Shown piece after piece: positions 63,485-64,000 of a stretch of 64,000 nt of DNA. The stretch comes from Mytilus californianus (lineage: Eukaryota > Mollusca > Bivalvia > Mytilida > Mytilidae). Within the stretch, counting starts at the first letter, position 1. The number at the start of each line of letters is the position of its first letter. The notes beneath the pieces are model-generated. The model did no database searches and was not told the origin of the DNA. It saw only the letters and a list, made by a program, of their open reading frames with translations. Where the stretch lies: the NCBI RefSeq assembly GCF_021869535.1, contig NW_026262712.1:114511640-114575639 (forward strand), read 5' to 3'. The translations under genes and the position numbers were made by a program.

Positions 63485-63559
63485 CTGTAAACACACACAT
63501 CAAATATAAATATATATTTTCTTACAGAGTAGGCTCATTCAGGGGTTGAATTTGTCCAT

Positions 63560-63790
63560 ATTTTGTTCTTTTGTGATTTTGAAGATTTGGTATTGATTGT
63601 GGATCTTATATTTGATACTTTCTGTTTTCTCACAATTTATTTTGACTAGAGATGATATAATGCTTGACATATTGTGTAGACAAAAGAAGACTTCCTTTTG
63701 CCCTCCGTATGTCTTTTTAAAATTTATTATGATGTTGGATTGCTGTCTCATTGATTTATACCCCACATCTCCATTTATTTATTTTTTTGT
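63560..63790. repeat. Dispersed GATTGCTGTCTCA family, copy
   Basis: GATTTTGAAGATTTGGTATT through GGATTGCTGTCTCATTGATT and CCCACATCTCCATTTATTT. The two opposing short open frames here are repeat artefacts. Confidence 0.6.
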
Positions 63791-64000
63791 ATGAAATCTG
63801 ACTTTAAATACTTTGGTTTCACAGAGCAAAAAGATACATTACTGTAACAGTTAAAAATGGATTAAATACTACAATGGATGGGATGCATAGATTGTTTCTT
63901 AAACAATGGAAAATGATTTATACTGAACATTTAAATATATGAAAATACAATATCTAAACAACTCTATAGTGGAAGGTGCACAACTTCAGTAGGTTTTCAA

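Overview
The window is animal genomic DNA, most likely from a bivalve mollusc close to Mytilus. It is AT-rich, has GT-AG introns, and is packed with dispersed repeats of the kind I associate with mussel genomes: blocks starting near AGAGGCTCTAAAGAGCC, blocks containing GATTGCCAATGAGACAAC, and arrays ending in runs of ACGACGACG. The species assignment is inference; the eukaryotic nature is plain from the sequence.

One large minus-strand gene runs across almost the whole window. I traced 27 exons from 63,484 down to a stop codon at 7,170. Splice sites and phases agree at every junction, giving 3,018 nt, or 1,005 residues plus stop. The start lies beyond the right edge. The product has an acidic/lysine-rich N-terminal part, a calponin-homology (CH) domain, a short coiled coil, a middle region I do not recognise, about a dozen ankyrin repeats, and a Ser/Thr-rich tail. 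I do not recognise a named orthologue.

The most striking pattern is that six of these exons have tandem duplications that cross the exon/intron boundary and copy the splice site. Donor sites are copied at 60.98 kb (48 bp x2), 36.6 kb (39 bp x about 18), 27.6 kb (59 bp x4) and 20.4 kb (69 bp x14). Acceptor sites are copied at 38.6 kb (92 bp x2) and 37.7 kb (82 bp x2). A seventh array (28 bp x6) abuts the acceptor at 24.8 kb. Some duplicated donors would add in-frame residues, others would cause a stop or frameshift.

The 18.7-kb intron between 41.1 and 59.8 kb is full of insertions. It holds a 4.8-kb LTR retrotransposon (41,629-46,439) with nearly identical LTRs, a tRNA-Leu-type primer site, a broken gag, a protease remnant and no pol. 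It also holds an intact intronless plus-strand gene for a B-box/coiled-coil TRIM-like protein (48,634-50,115) and a truncated reverse transcriptase (54,940-55,757) inserted into a tandem array. The first 7 kb lies downstream of the big gene and contains repeats only. The other introns contain foldback elements, minisatellites and tandem blocks, described below.
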